A stretch of DNA of 64,000 bases from an uncultured Acetatifactor sp. (GTDB lineage: Bacteria; Bacillota; Clostridia; Lachnospirales; Lachnospiraceae): positions 90,515 through 154,514 of the forward strand of contig CAJUCE010000008.1 of assembly GCA_910584865.1 (NCBI GenBank). The letters run 5' to 3'. Shown here piece after piece: positions 52,384 to 59,980 of the stretch. The position numbers were made by a program, and so were the translations under genes. The notes under the pieces were generated by a model. The model was not told where the DNA came from. It saw only the letters and a list, made by a program, of their open reading frames with translations, and made no database searches. How positions within the stretch are numbered: position 1 is the first letter of the stretch; the number at the start of each line of letters is the position of its first letter.

Positions 52384-53979
52384 TCATGAATCCTGGCCAA
52401 AACCGGAAAACGGCCGCAGCAGACAATAATTCCCGATTTCCTCCAGAATCTCAAAGGGAAATGACAGCTTATCCAGTTCGGAAGTATGCAGCAGATACAA
52501 TCCCTCCGGATCCGGCTCGTTCGGATATTTCACATCAATAAAATGATATCTTTCCCCATAGGGAAGCAACTCCCTCCCTCCTGTCACCGTCGTGCGCTCC
52601 TGATAGTAAAGCGCGTCGATCCTGCAGGCATATTGGGTGAGAATCTCCGCCATGCTCAGATTATATTGCCAGTCCATATGCCCTGTGATATAAAGCTTTT
52701 CATACGCTTCCATTTCATCGGCCTCTTTCACGGCCTCCAGGAAATTGACATTGAATCTGGTCTTGATTTCTTCCGCATAAGTGGTAAAATAAGCTCCCAA
52801 AAACAGGGCAAAACACAGTCCGTAAGCCGCCGCGACCACCAGCCAGGCTCTCCGGAAACGGGAACACACTTTTGCAATCCCGTATCCGCACAGGAATATC
52901 AGCGGGAAGAAGATCAAGTTGATCCGGTTCACATTCACCTCTAAAGTGATCAGGCCGATCCATACCCCCGTCAGGAAAAAGCCCCACAGCGCCATCATCT
53001 TCGTCTGCCTGGCAGTATCTTTCTCCCGGAACAAATCTCTGGTAAATGCAACGATCCCCGTCAGCACAAAAGGTGTGGAAATATCATAGAGCGGTCCGAA
53101 TTCCGGAATCGCATTGTGCAGGTGATCCGGCAGCTGTAAAATACAGGCCCCAAGCATGGCATTGAGATTCTTCTTCAGCTGCAGAAATGAGTAATTCAGA
53201 AACAGAATATCATTGCTTCTGACACTTTCCGGGAAATAGCTCATGGTAAAAAGCGGTGTCTCAATCGTAGGCAGTCCAAAGAAATTGATCGCCATCACCA
53301 GCAGTTCCGGAAGGGCCACCGCCAGAAAAATCAAAGCGCTGATTACAACCTCTCTCACCCGCAGCTGTTTTTTCAGGATACACCATCCTGCATACACTGC
53401 CAGAAACGGAATCACGGAATAGACCGCCACCCCATAACAGTACAGCGTCAAACCGAAGAAAACCATGGACAGATACAAAAACTTACGCTTCTCAAACCCC
53501 AGAAGCAGCAGATAGAAACCCAGCAAAAACACATGAGGCAGCAAATTACAGTCCAGAGACCATCTGCTCTGCATAAAATGCCATGGATTGACAGCCACAA
53601 GCAGCATGAGCCCCAGCGCCATCCTGTCAGAAAACAATTTCTTCCCGGTCAAATATACCAACACCACGGAACCGCAGCTGGCCAGAAGCATAGGCAGCCT
53701 TATAGCAAACGCCCCGAATCCAAAGATACGTATAAAGGGAATCATGCAGTAGGAAAGCAATACGCTCATCTGTCCGTATTTCCACGCGGTAAAATGCACC
53801 GGAAACCGAATCCCATACCGATCCGTACCATACCTGGCAAGGGCCCATGCGTCCATTCCCGCCATGGCCTCATCCTGGTTGATGCCGGCCGGCACCTGGG
53901 CAAAACGGATACAGCGCACCGCCGCGGCCAACACCAGTATTCCCCAAAACAGACATTGCTGCCTTCTTCTCTTATCCAT
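52384..53979 (-). CDS. GT39/GT83-like membrane glycosyltransferase
   Basis: A 531-residue GT-C protein with about 11-12 hydrophobic segments. The first extracellular loop carries the catalytic-type acidic pair in GINQDEAMAGMDAW near residue 33; RLPMLLASCGSVVLVYLTGKK near 93 is typical of the PMT/ArnT-like families, read here as two overlapping pieces. It transfers sugars from polyprenyl-phosphate carriers to an external acceptor. A soluble domain of about 110 residues follows. It overlaps the preceding membrane gene by 1 base. Confidence 0.82.
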   Translation of the reverse strand: MDKRRRQQCLFWGILVLAAAVRCIRFAQVPAGINQDEAMAGMDAWALARYGTDRYGIRFPVHFTAWKYGQMSVLLSYCMIPFIRIFGFGAFAIRLPMLLASCGSVVLVYLTGKKLFSDRMALGLMLLVAVNPWHFMQSRWSLDCNLLPHVFLLGFYLLLLGFEKRKFLYLSMVFFGLTLYCYGVAVYSVIPFLAVYAGWCILKKQLRVREVVISALIFLAVALPELLVMAINFFGLPTIETPLFTMSYFPESVRSNDILFLNYSFLQLKKNLNAMLGACILQLPDHLHNAIPEFGPLYDISTPFVLTGIVAFTRDLFREKDTARQTKMMALWGFFLTGVWIGLITLEVNVNRINLIFFPLIFLCGYGIAKVCSRFRRAWLVVAAAYGLCFALFLGAYFTTYAEEIKTRFNVNFLEAVKEADEMEAYEKLYITGHMDWQYNLSMAEILTQYACRIDALYYQERTTVTGGRELLPYGERYHFIDVKYPNEPDPEGLYLLHTSELDKLSFPFEILEEIGNYCLLRPFSGFGQDS

Positions 53980-55235
53980 CAGAAAACCCCCGCATTATAC
54001 CCCTGATACAGATACATGAAAAATTCCATTCCACACCGCAGATGCTGCATAAAAAGCAAAAACTCCGGTATTACAAACATCTGATAAATCCATGGCTTCC
54101 ATTCCATCAGATTCTTTAAAATCTGGAAACCGCAGACCAAATAGACAAAGAAAAGTCCATGCATATATCCCCAGGAAAAATTCAGATGCTCCAGACGGAA
54201 ACCCTTTTCATACAAAAACAAAAAGCTTAAAAATCCCGTCAGCAGAAGCTGCCAGGCCAGACGGAATGCCCCGTCCCGTTTCAGCTGGCGGAAATTCAGC
54301 GCCAGCACGCAAAAAGGGAAAAGCAGTGCCAACATCACGCTCAGTGAAATCCGGTTTGAATGAATATACCATGCCTTGCCCAGCTCGATTCCGATACCGG
54401 TCTCCTCTCCCAGGATATTTTCTCCGGTAAACACACCGAAAAACTCGTAGATCAGCAGAAAACCCGAGGGCAGGAAACAGCACCCTAATCCCAAGGTATT
54501 TTTCCAATTGGTAAAACGGGACCGAAGCAGCCGATACAGCAAAATCAGCCCTGCCACCGGAAGCAGCAGAAAGTGAAAACTGGGTTTGGTAAATGCCGCC
54601 AGAAAGCTGAACAGAGCCAGCAGCAATGCCTTTTTCACCGGAATTTTCTCCTCATATTCTTCCAAAAGCTCCGCCGTGAGAAAAAAGCAGAGAATGGTAA
54701 AAGGCCGCACTGCCAGATAGGTGGCATTCCAGTAGGGATTGGGCGTCAGGATACCGTTGCAGCGATAGTTGTAGTCATAGCCGAATATTTTCTCCCCCTT
54801 GGGGCCATAATACATGGACACAAAAAACAGGGCAAAGACCAGAAAATTCACAGCCCCGTCCCATCCCAGATTCCACTGCAGAGACTGCCTGGCAGCATGC
54901 TTCCTGAGATTTTTATCAAAATAATATTTCAGCAAAACCACGCTGAGCGAATTTAAAAGCATGGTGGAAACAGCCACTGCCGCTTCCGGCGTCAGTACGC
55001 TCATCCATATCCCTGACAACCAGAAAAAAAGCCGGTAAGGGAATTCATACCCGCTTTCCAATCCCTGTGTCTCCAGAATATAAGCCCTCATATCGGAAGT
55101 ATACATCCCCCCATATTCTATGGCCTGCCTATAAAACAGCACAAACATAAGCCCGGAATACACAAGGAGAAACACTGCAAAAAAGCAGCCGTCTATCTTC
55201 CTTTCATGCTGTCTGATCTTCGTCCCGATTGTCAT
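53979..55235 (-). CDS. Polytopic membrane protein paired with a GT-C glycosyltransferase
   Basis: A 418-residue protein with about 11 hydrophobic segments. An early loop has GGMYTSDMRAYI with an acidic residue, and the third loop has GILTPNPYWNATYLAVRP, features like those of GT-C enzymes, but I cannot name a family. Its stop shares a base with the start of the next glycosyltransferase gene, so they form a coupled pair like the pair at 19.8-22 kb. Confidence 0.65.
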   Translation of the reverse strand: MTIGTKIRQHERKIDGCFFAVFLLVYSGLMFVLFYRQAIEYGGMYTSDMRAYILETQGLESGYEFPYRLFFWLSGIWMSVLTPEAAVAVSTMLLNSLSVVLLKYYFDKNLRKHAARQSLQWNLGWDGAVNFLVFALFFVSMYYGPKGEKIFGYDYNYRCNGILTPNPYWNATYLAVRPFTILCFFLTAELLEEYEEKIPVKKALLLALFSFLAAFTKPSFHFLLLPVAGLILLYRLLRSRFTNWKNTLGLGCCFLPSGFLLIYEFFGVFTGENILGEETGIGIELGKAWYIHSNRISLSVMLALLFPFCVLALNFRQLKRDGAFRLAWQLLLTGFLSFLFLYEKGFRLEHLNFSWGYMHGLFFVYLVCGFQILKNLMEWKPWIYQMFVIPEFLLFMQHLRCGMEFFMYLYQGYNAGVF

Positions 55236-55257
55236 GCCGCCTCATTTCTGCCGAAAT

Positions 55258-55827
55258 TCACCTGCCGCTTTTCTTCACGCTGTATCCAAAACTTCCCAAC
55301 GGTTCTCCGCACACATAATAGGTTCCATGAGAATAGACAATAGGCCGGGCCTTTTCCAGATGAAATTTGCGCTTCTCATCCATATATTTCTCATCCGCAT
55401 GAACCGCTGCCACCTGCGCAAGAAACAGATGATGGGATCCCAGCGGCAGAATCTCCTTCACTTTACATTCGATATTCACCGGACTCTCTCCGACTAACGG
55501 CGCGCGCACCTGATCCGCAGGCAGGGCAGTCAGCCCCAGCGCCCCGAATTTGTCCACCTCACGGCCGCTTTTCACCCCGCAGAAATCCGTGGCATAGACC
55601 AGTTCCTTTGTGGTCAGATTCACCACAAATTCTCCCGTCTCTTTCAAAATCCGGTAGGAATACCGCTCCGGCCGTACGGATATGCCCACCATGGGCGGAT
55701 TGGTACACACAGTCCCCGCCCAGGCAATGGTAATGATATTATACTTTCCTCCGCCGTCGGCCATACTCACCATGACCACCGGCAGCGGATAAAGCATATT
55801 TCCCGGTTTCCAAATTTCTTTCGCCAT
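55258..55827 (-). CDS. Flavin reductase family protein
   Basis: A 189-residue FMN-binding split-barrel protein (flavin reductase/DIM6-NTAB type). MLYPLPVVMVSMADG, the ITIAWAGTVCTNPPMVGISV motif and ETGEFVVNLTTKELVYATDF are characteristic. It reduces flavin or acts as flavoprotein with NAD(P)H. ATG 55827 (MAKEIWKPGN) is chosen; an ATG three codons earlier overlaps the previous gene, and neither has a good ribosome site, so translation may be coupled to the coiled-coil gene. Confidence 0.85.
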   Translation of the reverse strand: MAKEIWKPGNMLYPLPVVMVSMADGGGKYNIITIAWAGTVCTNPPMVGISVRPERYSYRILKETGEFVVNLTTKELVYATDFCGVKSGREVDKFGALGLTALPADQVRAPLVGESPVNIECKVKEILPLGSHHLFLAQVAAVHADEKYMDEKRKFHLEKARPIVYSHGTYYVCGEPLGSFGYSVKKSGR

Positions 55828-55829
55828 AG

Positions 55830-56462
55830 TCACCATATAATATGAGTCATATTCAGAATCTGCAGGATCACACCGGTCAGCGAAAAAAGCATTGCCAGAA
55901 TGGAAAAGGCCATTGCAAATCCCAGCCTTCCCCGGGACTTCTTCGTATCCTCAGCCGCTTCCTTTTGCGCCTCCGTCTGCTTTCCGCCCTCTTCCACCAT
56001 CACAGCCTGCACATTACGGTATACCTTCACGCATTCCTTATGGACATTTTCGTCCATCGTATCCAGTCTTTCGAAAATACGTCCGGTATCCGCCGCTTCC
56101 AGCTGGGTGCGCAGTTCCTTAACCTTGGTCTCCAAAACGCCCGACAGCAGTTCCAGCTGGCCGCCTACAGTCTGCTCTATTCCGTCCAGCTGTTCCCTGA
56201 GCTGCTTTACAAGGCTGCAAAGAGCTGTGGTTTCTTCTGTGTTTTTCTCAAGCAGTCCTTTGAGCTCCTCCCCGTTCATCTGTGCTCCGGCCAGCTTCTG
56301 TTGTCCTTCATCCATCAGTGTCTGCAGCTTCGCCAGACAGTCGCTGTAACCCGCCACCTGATTTCTCAATTTGCTCAGTTCTTCTAAATCTGCCGCAGTA
56401 TTCGCCTTGATAATCTCCTGCGCCGTCGTTTTCTGTGCCAGCTTGTCCATAAATATATCCAT
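55830..56462 (-). CDS. Coiled-coil protein with C-terminal membrane anchor
   Basis: A 210-residue protein: long coiled coil (about 20-150, for example LEELSKLRNQVAGYSDCLAK) and one C-terminal hydrophobic helix (about 180-203) followed by only a few residues, a tail-anchored design. No family recognised. GGGAGG precedes the ATG by 8 bases. It is cotranscribed with the flavin reductase downstream; a promoter-like repeat box (R4) lies about 55 bases upstream. Confidence 0.7.
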   Translation of the reverse strand: MDIFMDKLAQKTTAQEIIKANTAADLEELSKLRNQVAGYSDCLAKLQTLMDEGQQKLAGAQMNGEELKGLLEKNTEETTALCSLVKQLREQLDGIEQTVGGQLELLSGVLETKVKELRTQLEAADTGRIFERLDTMDENVHKECVKVYRNVQAVMVEEGGKQTEAQKEAAEDTKKSRGRLGFAMAFSILAMLFSLTGVILQILNMTHIIW

Positions 56463-56512
56463 TTGTTTTCCTCCCGGCCAATATGCCTACTGGGTATCAT
56501 TTGTCGCTGCGC

Positions 56513-56537
56513 CCTTGAATCAACATTATAGCATACG
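56513..56537 (-). repeat. Dispersed repeat, copy R4 (promoter-box fragment)
   Basis: Minus-strand TATGCTATAATGTTGATTCA. It overlaps the last codons and stop of the alarmone synthetase gene and faces the coiled-coil gene. Confidence 0.6.
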
Positions 56538-57170
56538 TTCATGGGTAATCGCAATCAGTTCTTCATTCAATTTCAGCATTCTGGCATCCAGATCCGAGAC
56601 CATCTTGGCACACTCCACCAATTCGCTCCGAATGTACTCCGGGGCATCCCCTTCGAATTTATAGTGAATCTTATGCTCCAGGCTGGCCCAGAAATCCATC
56701 GCCACTGTCCTGATCTGAATCTCCACCTTAGTATCCACCGTCCTGTCCGATAAATACACCGGCACGGTTACGATCATGTGATAGCTCTTGTAGCCGCTTG
56801 ATTTCGGAAAAGTAATATAATCCTTCACGGCCTTCACATGAATGTCCTTCTGTTCGCTGATCATATCCGCTATCCTGTAAATGTCCGAGGTGAAGGAGCA
56901 GATGACACGTATGCCTGCAATATCATTGATATACTTTATCATATTGTCAATTGTGGATTCATGTCCGTCCTTCTTCAGCTTCTTCACAATGCTTTCAGGG
57001 GTCTTAATCCGGGCCTTAATGTGTTCGATGGGATTGTATCGATGGACATGCTGAAATTCGTCATTCAGGATTTCCATTCTCGTCCCAATCATTTTCAGGG
57101 CTGCGTTGTAGATAAGCGTTACTTCCTTCCAGCTGTCAACGCCCTCTCCGTTGCCTTCTCTCAGTTCCAT
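56526..57170 (-). CDS. Small alarmone synthetase (GTP pyrophosphokinase, RelA/SpoT synthetase domain)
   Basis: A 214-residue single-domain (p)ppGpp synthetase of the RelQ/YjbM or YwaC type. The RelA/SpoT synthetase signatures are HIKARIKTPESIVKKLKK near residue 49, NDIAGIRVICSF near 82, DYITFPKSSGYKSYHMIV near 118 and VEIQIRTVAMDFWASLEHKI near 148. There is no hydrolase, TGS or ACT domain. It makes pppGpp/ppGpp independent of the ribosome, often in response to cell-wall stress. The final codons and the stop sit inside repeat R4; the full repeat R5 lies directly upstream. Confidence 0.92.
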   Translation of the reverse strand: MELREGNGEGVDSWKEVTLIYNAALKMIGTRMEILNDEFQHVHRYNPIEHIKARIKTPESIVKKLKKDGHESTIDNMIKYINDIAGIRVICSFTSDIYRIADMISEQKDIHVKAVKDYITFPKSSGYKSYHMIVTVPVYLSDRTVDTKVEIQIRTVAMDFWASLEHKIHYKFEGDAPEYIRSELVECAKMVSDLDARMLKLNEELIAITHERML

Positions 57171-57209
57171 GTTAACTCCTCTAACATCGGGTTGTGATTC
57201 CCGTTTTGC

Positions 57210-57332
57210 TGCCGCTATCCGGCCGTTTCATGCCAAGAATAAGTTTATTATACCATAATTACATGCGCTCCAGCGCATATGGAATCAGAAGTTGACTCAA
57301 TGTCCTTCTGAGTCAACATTATACCATAAATA
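57210..57332 (-). repeat. Dispersed intergenic repeat, copy R5
   Basis: Minus-strand order: TATGGTATAATGTTGACTCA, a GTTGACTCA/TGAGTCAAC 9-bp hairpin, the ATGCGCT/AGCGCAT hairpin, a second TATGGTATAATAAAC box, and the start of the GGCC module (AAACGGCCGGATAGC). The 305-base gap 57171-57476 holds this repeat and the hairpin before the next plus-strand gene. Confidence 0.75.
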
Positions 57333-57437
57333 ATAATACAAATGAATATGCTTCATAAAAAAATAATCCTTTTTATGCTTCTTGCGTTTCCCTTCGAAAT
57401 AGATTACTATGTATTTCATAGATTGCAAATAAAAAAA

Positions 57438-57473
57438 GCATCTGCCGCCTTGCTGCAAGGCAGGAGCGGATGC
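57438..57473. promoter_or_regulatory. Hairpin over the ribosome site of the 57.48 kb gene
   Basis: GCATC-TGCC-GCCTTG / CAAGGC-GGATGC stem. On the plus strand the AGGAG ribosome site (57462-57466) lies in the right arm, so folding would hide it. On the minus strand the stem is followed by seven T residues, as in an intrinsic terminator, although no minus-strand gene ends here. Confidence 0.5.
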
Positions 57474-57476
57474 GGA

Positions 57477-57755
57477 ATGGATAATCATATGTTTCGTTTA
57501 TGGGGAAGAACCTTTAAAGACAATCGCTTACTGCAGGATACCTGCATCGACGACGGCAGCCAGGATACCCGCACGCACAAAATATTCCGGGCTCTGGATG
57601 AAATCTGCCTCCAATTTGACCTGGCGCGGCCCATCTGGCTGAACAAAACCATCGCAGACTTCAAGCGCCACAGCAAAGTGCGGTTTACTCAGGACAATTT
57701 CATCGAGAGCATAGATTTTGACTATCTGGAAATTCAGGTAATCGAAGAAGATTAG
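57477..57755 (+). CDS. Small conserved hypothetical protein
   Basis: A 92-residue soluble protein: FRLWGRTFKDNRLLQDTCID, DTRTHKIFRALDEICLQFDL and IDFDYLEIQVIEED. I recall near-identical small proteins in many Lachnospiraceae with no assigned function. ATG 57477 fits the conserved N-terminus; in-frame sequence upstream to 57342 includes the hairpin and is unlikely to be translated. A consensus-like promoter for the next gene starts right after its stop codon. Confidence 0.7.
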   Translation: MDNHMFRLWGRTFKDNRLLQDTCIDDGSQDTRTHKIFRALDEICLQFDLARPIWLNKTIADFKRHSKVRFTQDNFIESIDFDYLEIQVIEED

Positions 57756-57757
57756 TA

Positions 57758-57784
57758 TTGACATTTCTCCTGTTCAGGTATAAT
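57758..57784 (+). promoter_or_regulatory. Promoter of the hemolysin III gene
   Basis: TTGACA (57758-57763), 15 bases, extended -10 GGTATAAT (TATAAT 57779-57784). The spacing is short but the extended -10 compensates. The next 130 bases hold several GGTTTT/AAAACC inverted repeats. Confidence 0.5.
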
Positions 57785-57942
57785 ATTAGTTTAATCTCGA
57801 TGTGGTTTTCAAAACTATGTGTTGTACTATTTTAAACCAAAATACGGTTTTTATTACTTTTTCGTATGGTTTTGAACCGAATGTAAACAATAAGACAGAG
57901 ATGATTACCAAACTCAAAATCACCGGAACAGGAGGTATTGCT

Positions 57943-58593
57943 ATGCAGATTACAATAAGAGAACCCGGAAGCGCAATTACTCATTTCATCGGTATGATGA
58001 TGGCACTCTTCGCCGCAGTGCCGCTGTTGATAAAAGCAGGTGTCTCCTCCGGCGGGAGAAGCTTCGCTGCCATGTCCGTCTTTATGGCGAGCATGGTTTT
58101 GCTCTACGGCGCCAGCGCCACATACCACTGTGTAAACCTGACCGGAAAATACCTGCGCATCTTCCGCAAACTGGACCACATGATGATCTTCGTGCTCATC
58201 GCCGGTTCCTACACCCCCGTGTGCCTCATCGTTTTGGGCGGCGATTTGGGCTATACCCTGCTGGCTCTCGTCTGGGGAATCGCACTGGTCGGTATGCTCA
58301 TCAAACTTTGCTGGATCACCTGCCCCAAATGGTTTTCCTCCGTCATTTATATCGCCATGGGATGGGTATGTGTGCTGGTATTCGGACGCCTTTTCGATAC
58401 CCTGTGTACCGCAGCCTTTCTGTGGCTTCTGGCAGGCGGTATCATCTATACAGTGGGTGGCATAATCTATGCGCTGAAGCTCCCCCTGTTCAATTCCAGA
58501 CATAAATGCTTCGGCTCCCACGAAGTATTCCATCTCTTTGTCATGGCCGGAAGTGTATGCCATTTCATTTTCATGTATTTGTATGTGGCATAA
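57943..58593 (+). CDS. Hemolysin III family (TrhA/PAQR) membrane protein
   Basis: A 216-residue protein with seven hydrophobic segments of the PAQR/hemolysin III family (COG1272). The motifs GSAITHFIGMMMALFA, YGASATYHCVNL, KLDHMMIFVLIAGSYTP and SHEVFHLFVMAGSVCHF carry the conserved Ser/His/Asp metal residues. Bacterial members affect membrane energetics and lipid homeostasis; haemolytic activity is not general. AGGAGG lies 7 bases before ATG 57943; the longer frame to 57802 covers the operator-like region. Confidence 0.9.
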   Translation: MQITIREPGSAITHFIGMMMALFAAVPLLIKAGVSSGGRSFAAMSVFMASMVLLYGASATYHCVNLTGKYLRIFRKLDHMMIFVLIAGSYTPVCLIVLGGDLGYTLLALVWGIALVGMLIKLCWITCPKWFSSVIYIAMGWVCVLVFGRLFDTLCTAAFLWLLAGGIIYTVGGIIYALKLPLFNSRHKCFGSHEVFHLFVMAGSVCHFIFMYLYVA

Positions 58594-58710
58594 ATTTCCG
58601 GCCGCCCGGACCGCATGCAGACTTCTTTCACATGTTCGGATATCCTGGAAAAGCTGAGTTTGCCTGCAGAAACCGCGGCAATTATCTTTCATGTAAGACA
58701 AAGCAACAGA

Positions 58711-58746
58711 AAAGGCGGCACAGACCCTTAAGCCTGCGCCGCCTCC
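58711..58746 (-). terminator. galE terminator
   Basis: Minus-strand AGGCGGC-GCAG / CTGTGCCGCCT stem followed by TTTTCTGTT, just after the galE stop. Confidence 0.6.
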
Positions 58747-58765
58747 TCTGAATCATCTCTTCGTC

Positions 58766-59782
58766 TTATTCCTCATATCCGCCCGGATTGTTCTTCTGCC
58801 ATCTCCACGAATCCTCGCACATTTCCCGGATACCGCGCTGCGCCTCCCATCCCAGCTCTTCTTTGGCAAGGCTTGCATCCGCATAGCAGGAAGCAATATC
58901 GCCTGCCCGCCTGGGTTTGATCTCGTAAGGAATCTTTACACCGTTTGCCGCTTCAAAATTCTTCACCATATCCAGCACACTGTAGCCCACACCTGTGCCC
59001 AGATTGTAAATCTTCAGTCCGGCTTTTTCCTCAATCTTCTTCAGCGCCTTCACATGCCCCAACGCCAAATCTACTACATGAATATAATCACGTACTCCCG
59101 TCCCGTCCGGCGTATCATAATCATTTCCGAAAACGCCCAGCTTGGGAAGCTTGCCTACTGCCACCTGGGTAATATAGGGCATCAAATTGTTGGGAATGCC
59201 ATTGGGATTCTCCCCCATAGTCCCGCTCTTATGTGCGCCGATAGGGTTAAAATAGCGCAGGAGAATCACATTCCATTCCGGATCAGCCTTCTGAATATCG
59301 GAGAGCACCTGCTCCAGCATGGATTTCGTCCAGCCGTAAGGATTGGTACATTGCCCTTTGGGGCAGTCCTCCGTGATGGGAATGACCGCCGGATTCCCGT
59401 ACACTGTGGCACTGGAGGAGAAAATGATGTTTTTTACGCCATTCTTTCTCATCACATCCACTAAAGTCAAAGTACCGGAAATATTATTCTCATAATACTC
59501 CCACGGCTTCTGCACAGATTCTCCCACCGCCTTCAAACCCGCAAAATGAATCACCGCATCGACGTTCTCTTTGGAGAAAATATCTTCCATTGCCCCGCGA
59601 TCCAGGATATCTGCTTTGTAAAAAGGAACCTTCTTCCCGGTGATCGCTTCCACCCGCTCCAAAGATTTCTCACTGGAATTACACAGATTATCCACTACCA
59701 CCACATCATACCCTGCCTGCTGAAGCTCCACTACCGTATGGCTGCCGATAAAACCGGCGCCGCCTGTCACCAAAATCTTCAT
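58766..59782 (-). CDS. galE: UDP-glucose 4-epimerase
   Basis: A 338-residue short-chain dehydrogenase-type epimerase that interconverts UDP-glucose and UDP-galactose (and often the N-acetyl forms). NAD motif GGAGFIGSHT is at residues 7-16, catalytic SSSATVYG near 123 and YGWTK near 148. Start MKILVTGG at 59782 follows AGAGGGTG. Its partner, a UDP-sugar pyrophosphorylase, lies upstream on the same strand. Confidence 0.95.
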   Translation of the reverse strand: MKILVTGGAGFIGSHTVVELQQAGYDVVVVDNLCNSSEKSLERVEAITGKKVPFYKADILDRGAMEDIFSKENVDAVIHFAGLKAVGESVQKPWEYYENNISGTLTLVDVMRKNGVKNIIFSSSATVYGNPAVIPITEDCPKGQCTNPYGWTKSMLEQVLSDIQKADPEWNVILLRYFNPIGAHKSGTMGENPNGIPNNLMPYITQVAVGKLPKLGVFGNDYDTPDGTGVRDYIHVVDLALGHVKALKKIEEKAGLKIYNLGTGVGYSVLDMVKNFEAANGVKIPYEIKPRRAGDIASCYADASLAKEELGWEAQRGIREMCEDSWRWQKNNPGGYEE

Positions 59783-59980
59783 TGCACCCTCTTTTCTGCA
59801 CGTTTTTACACCCTGTTCCGGCTGTAATTCCGCGCTTTTGACTCCCGGCAAGAAAAGATCCTTCAAAGAAACTTTTCTTGTATGTTTTCCCTACAATATG
59901 AGAATACCGAAAATTCCCGTTTTTCTCAATATTGATATGTTATCAGAATCAGTCGAAATGTTATATTGGTTATGTGCCGT

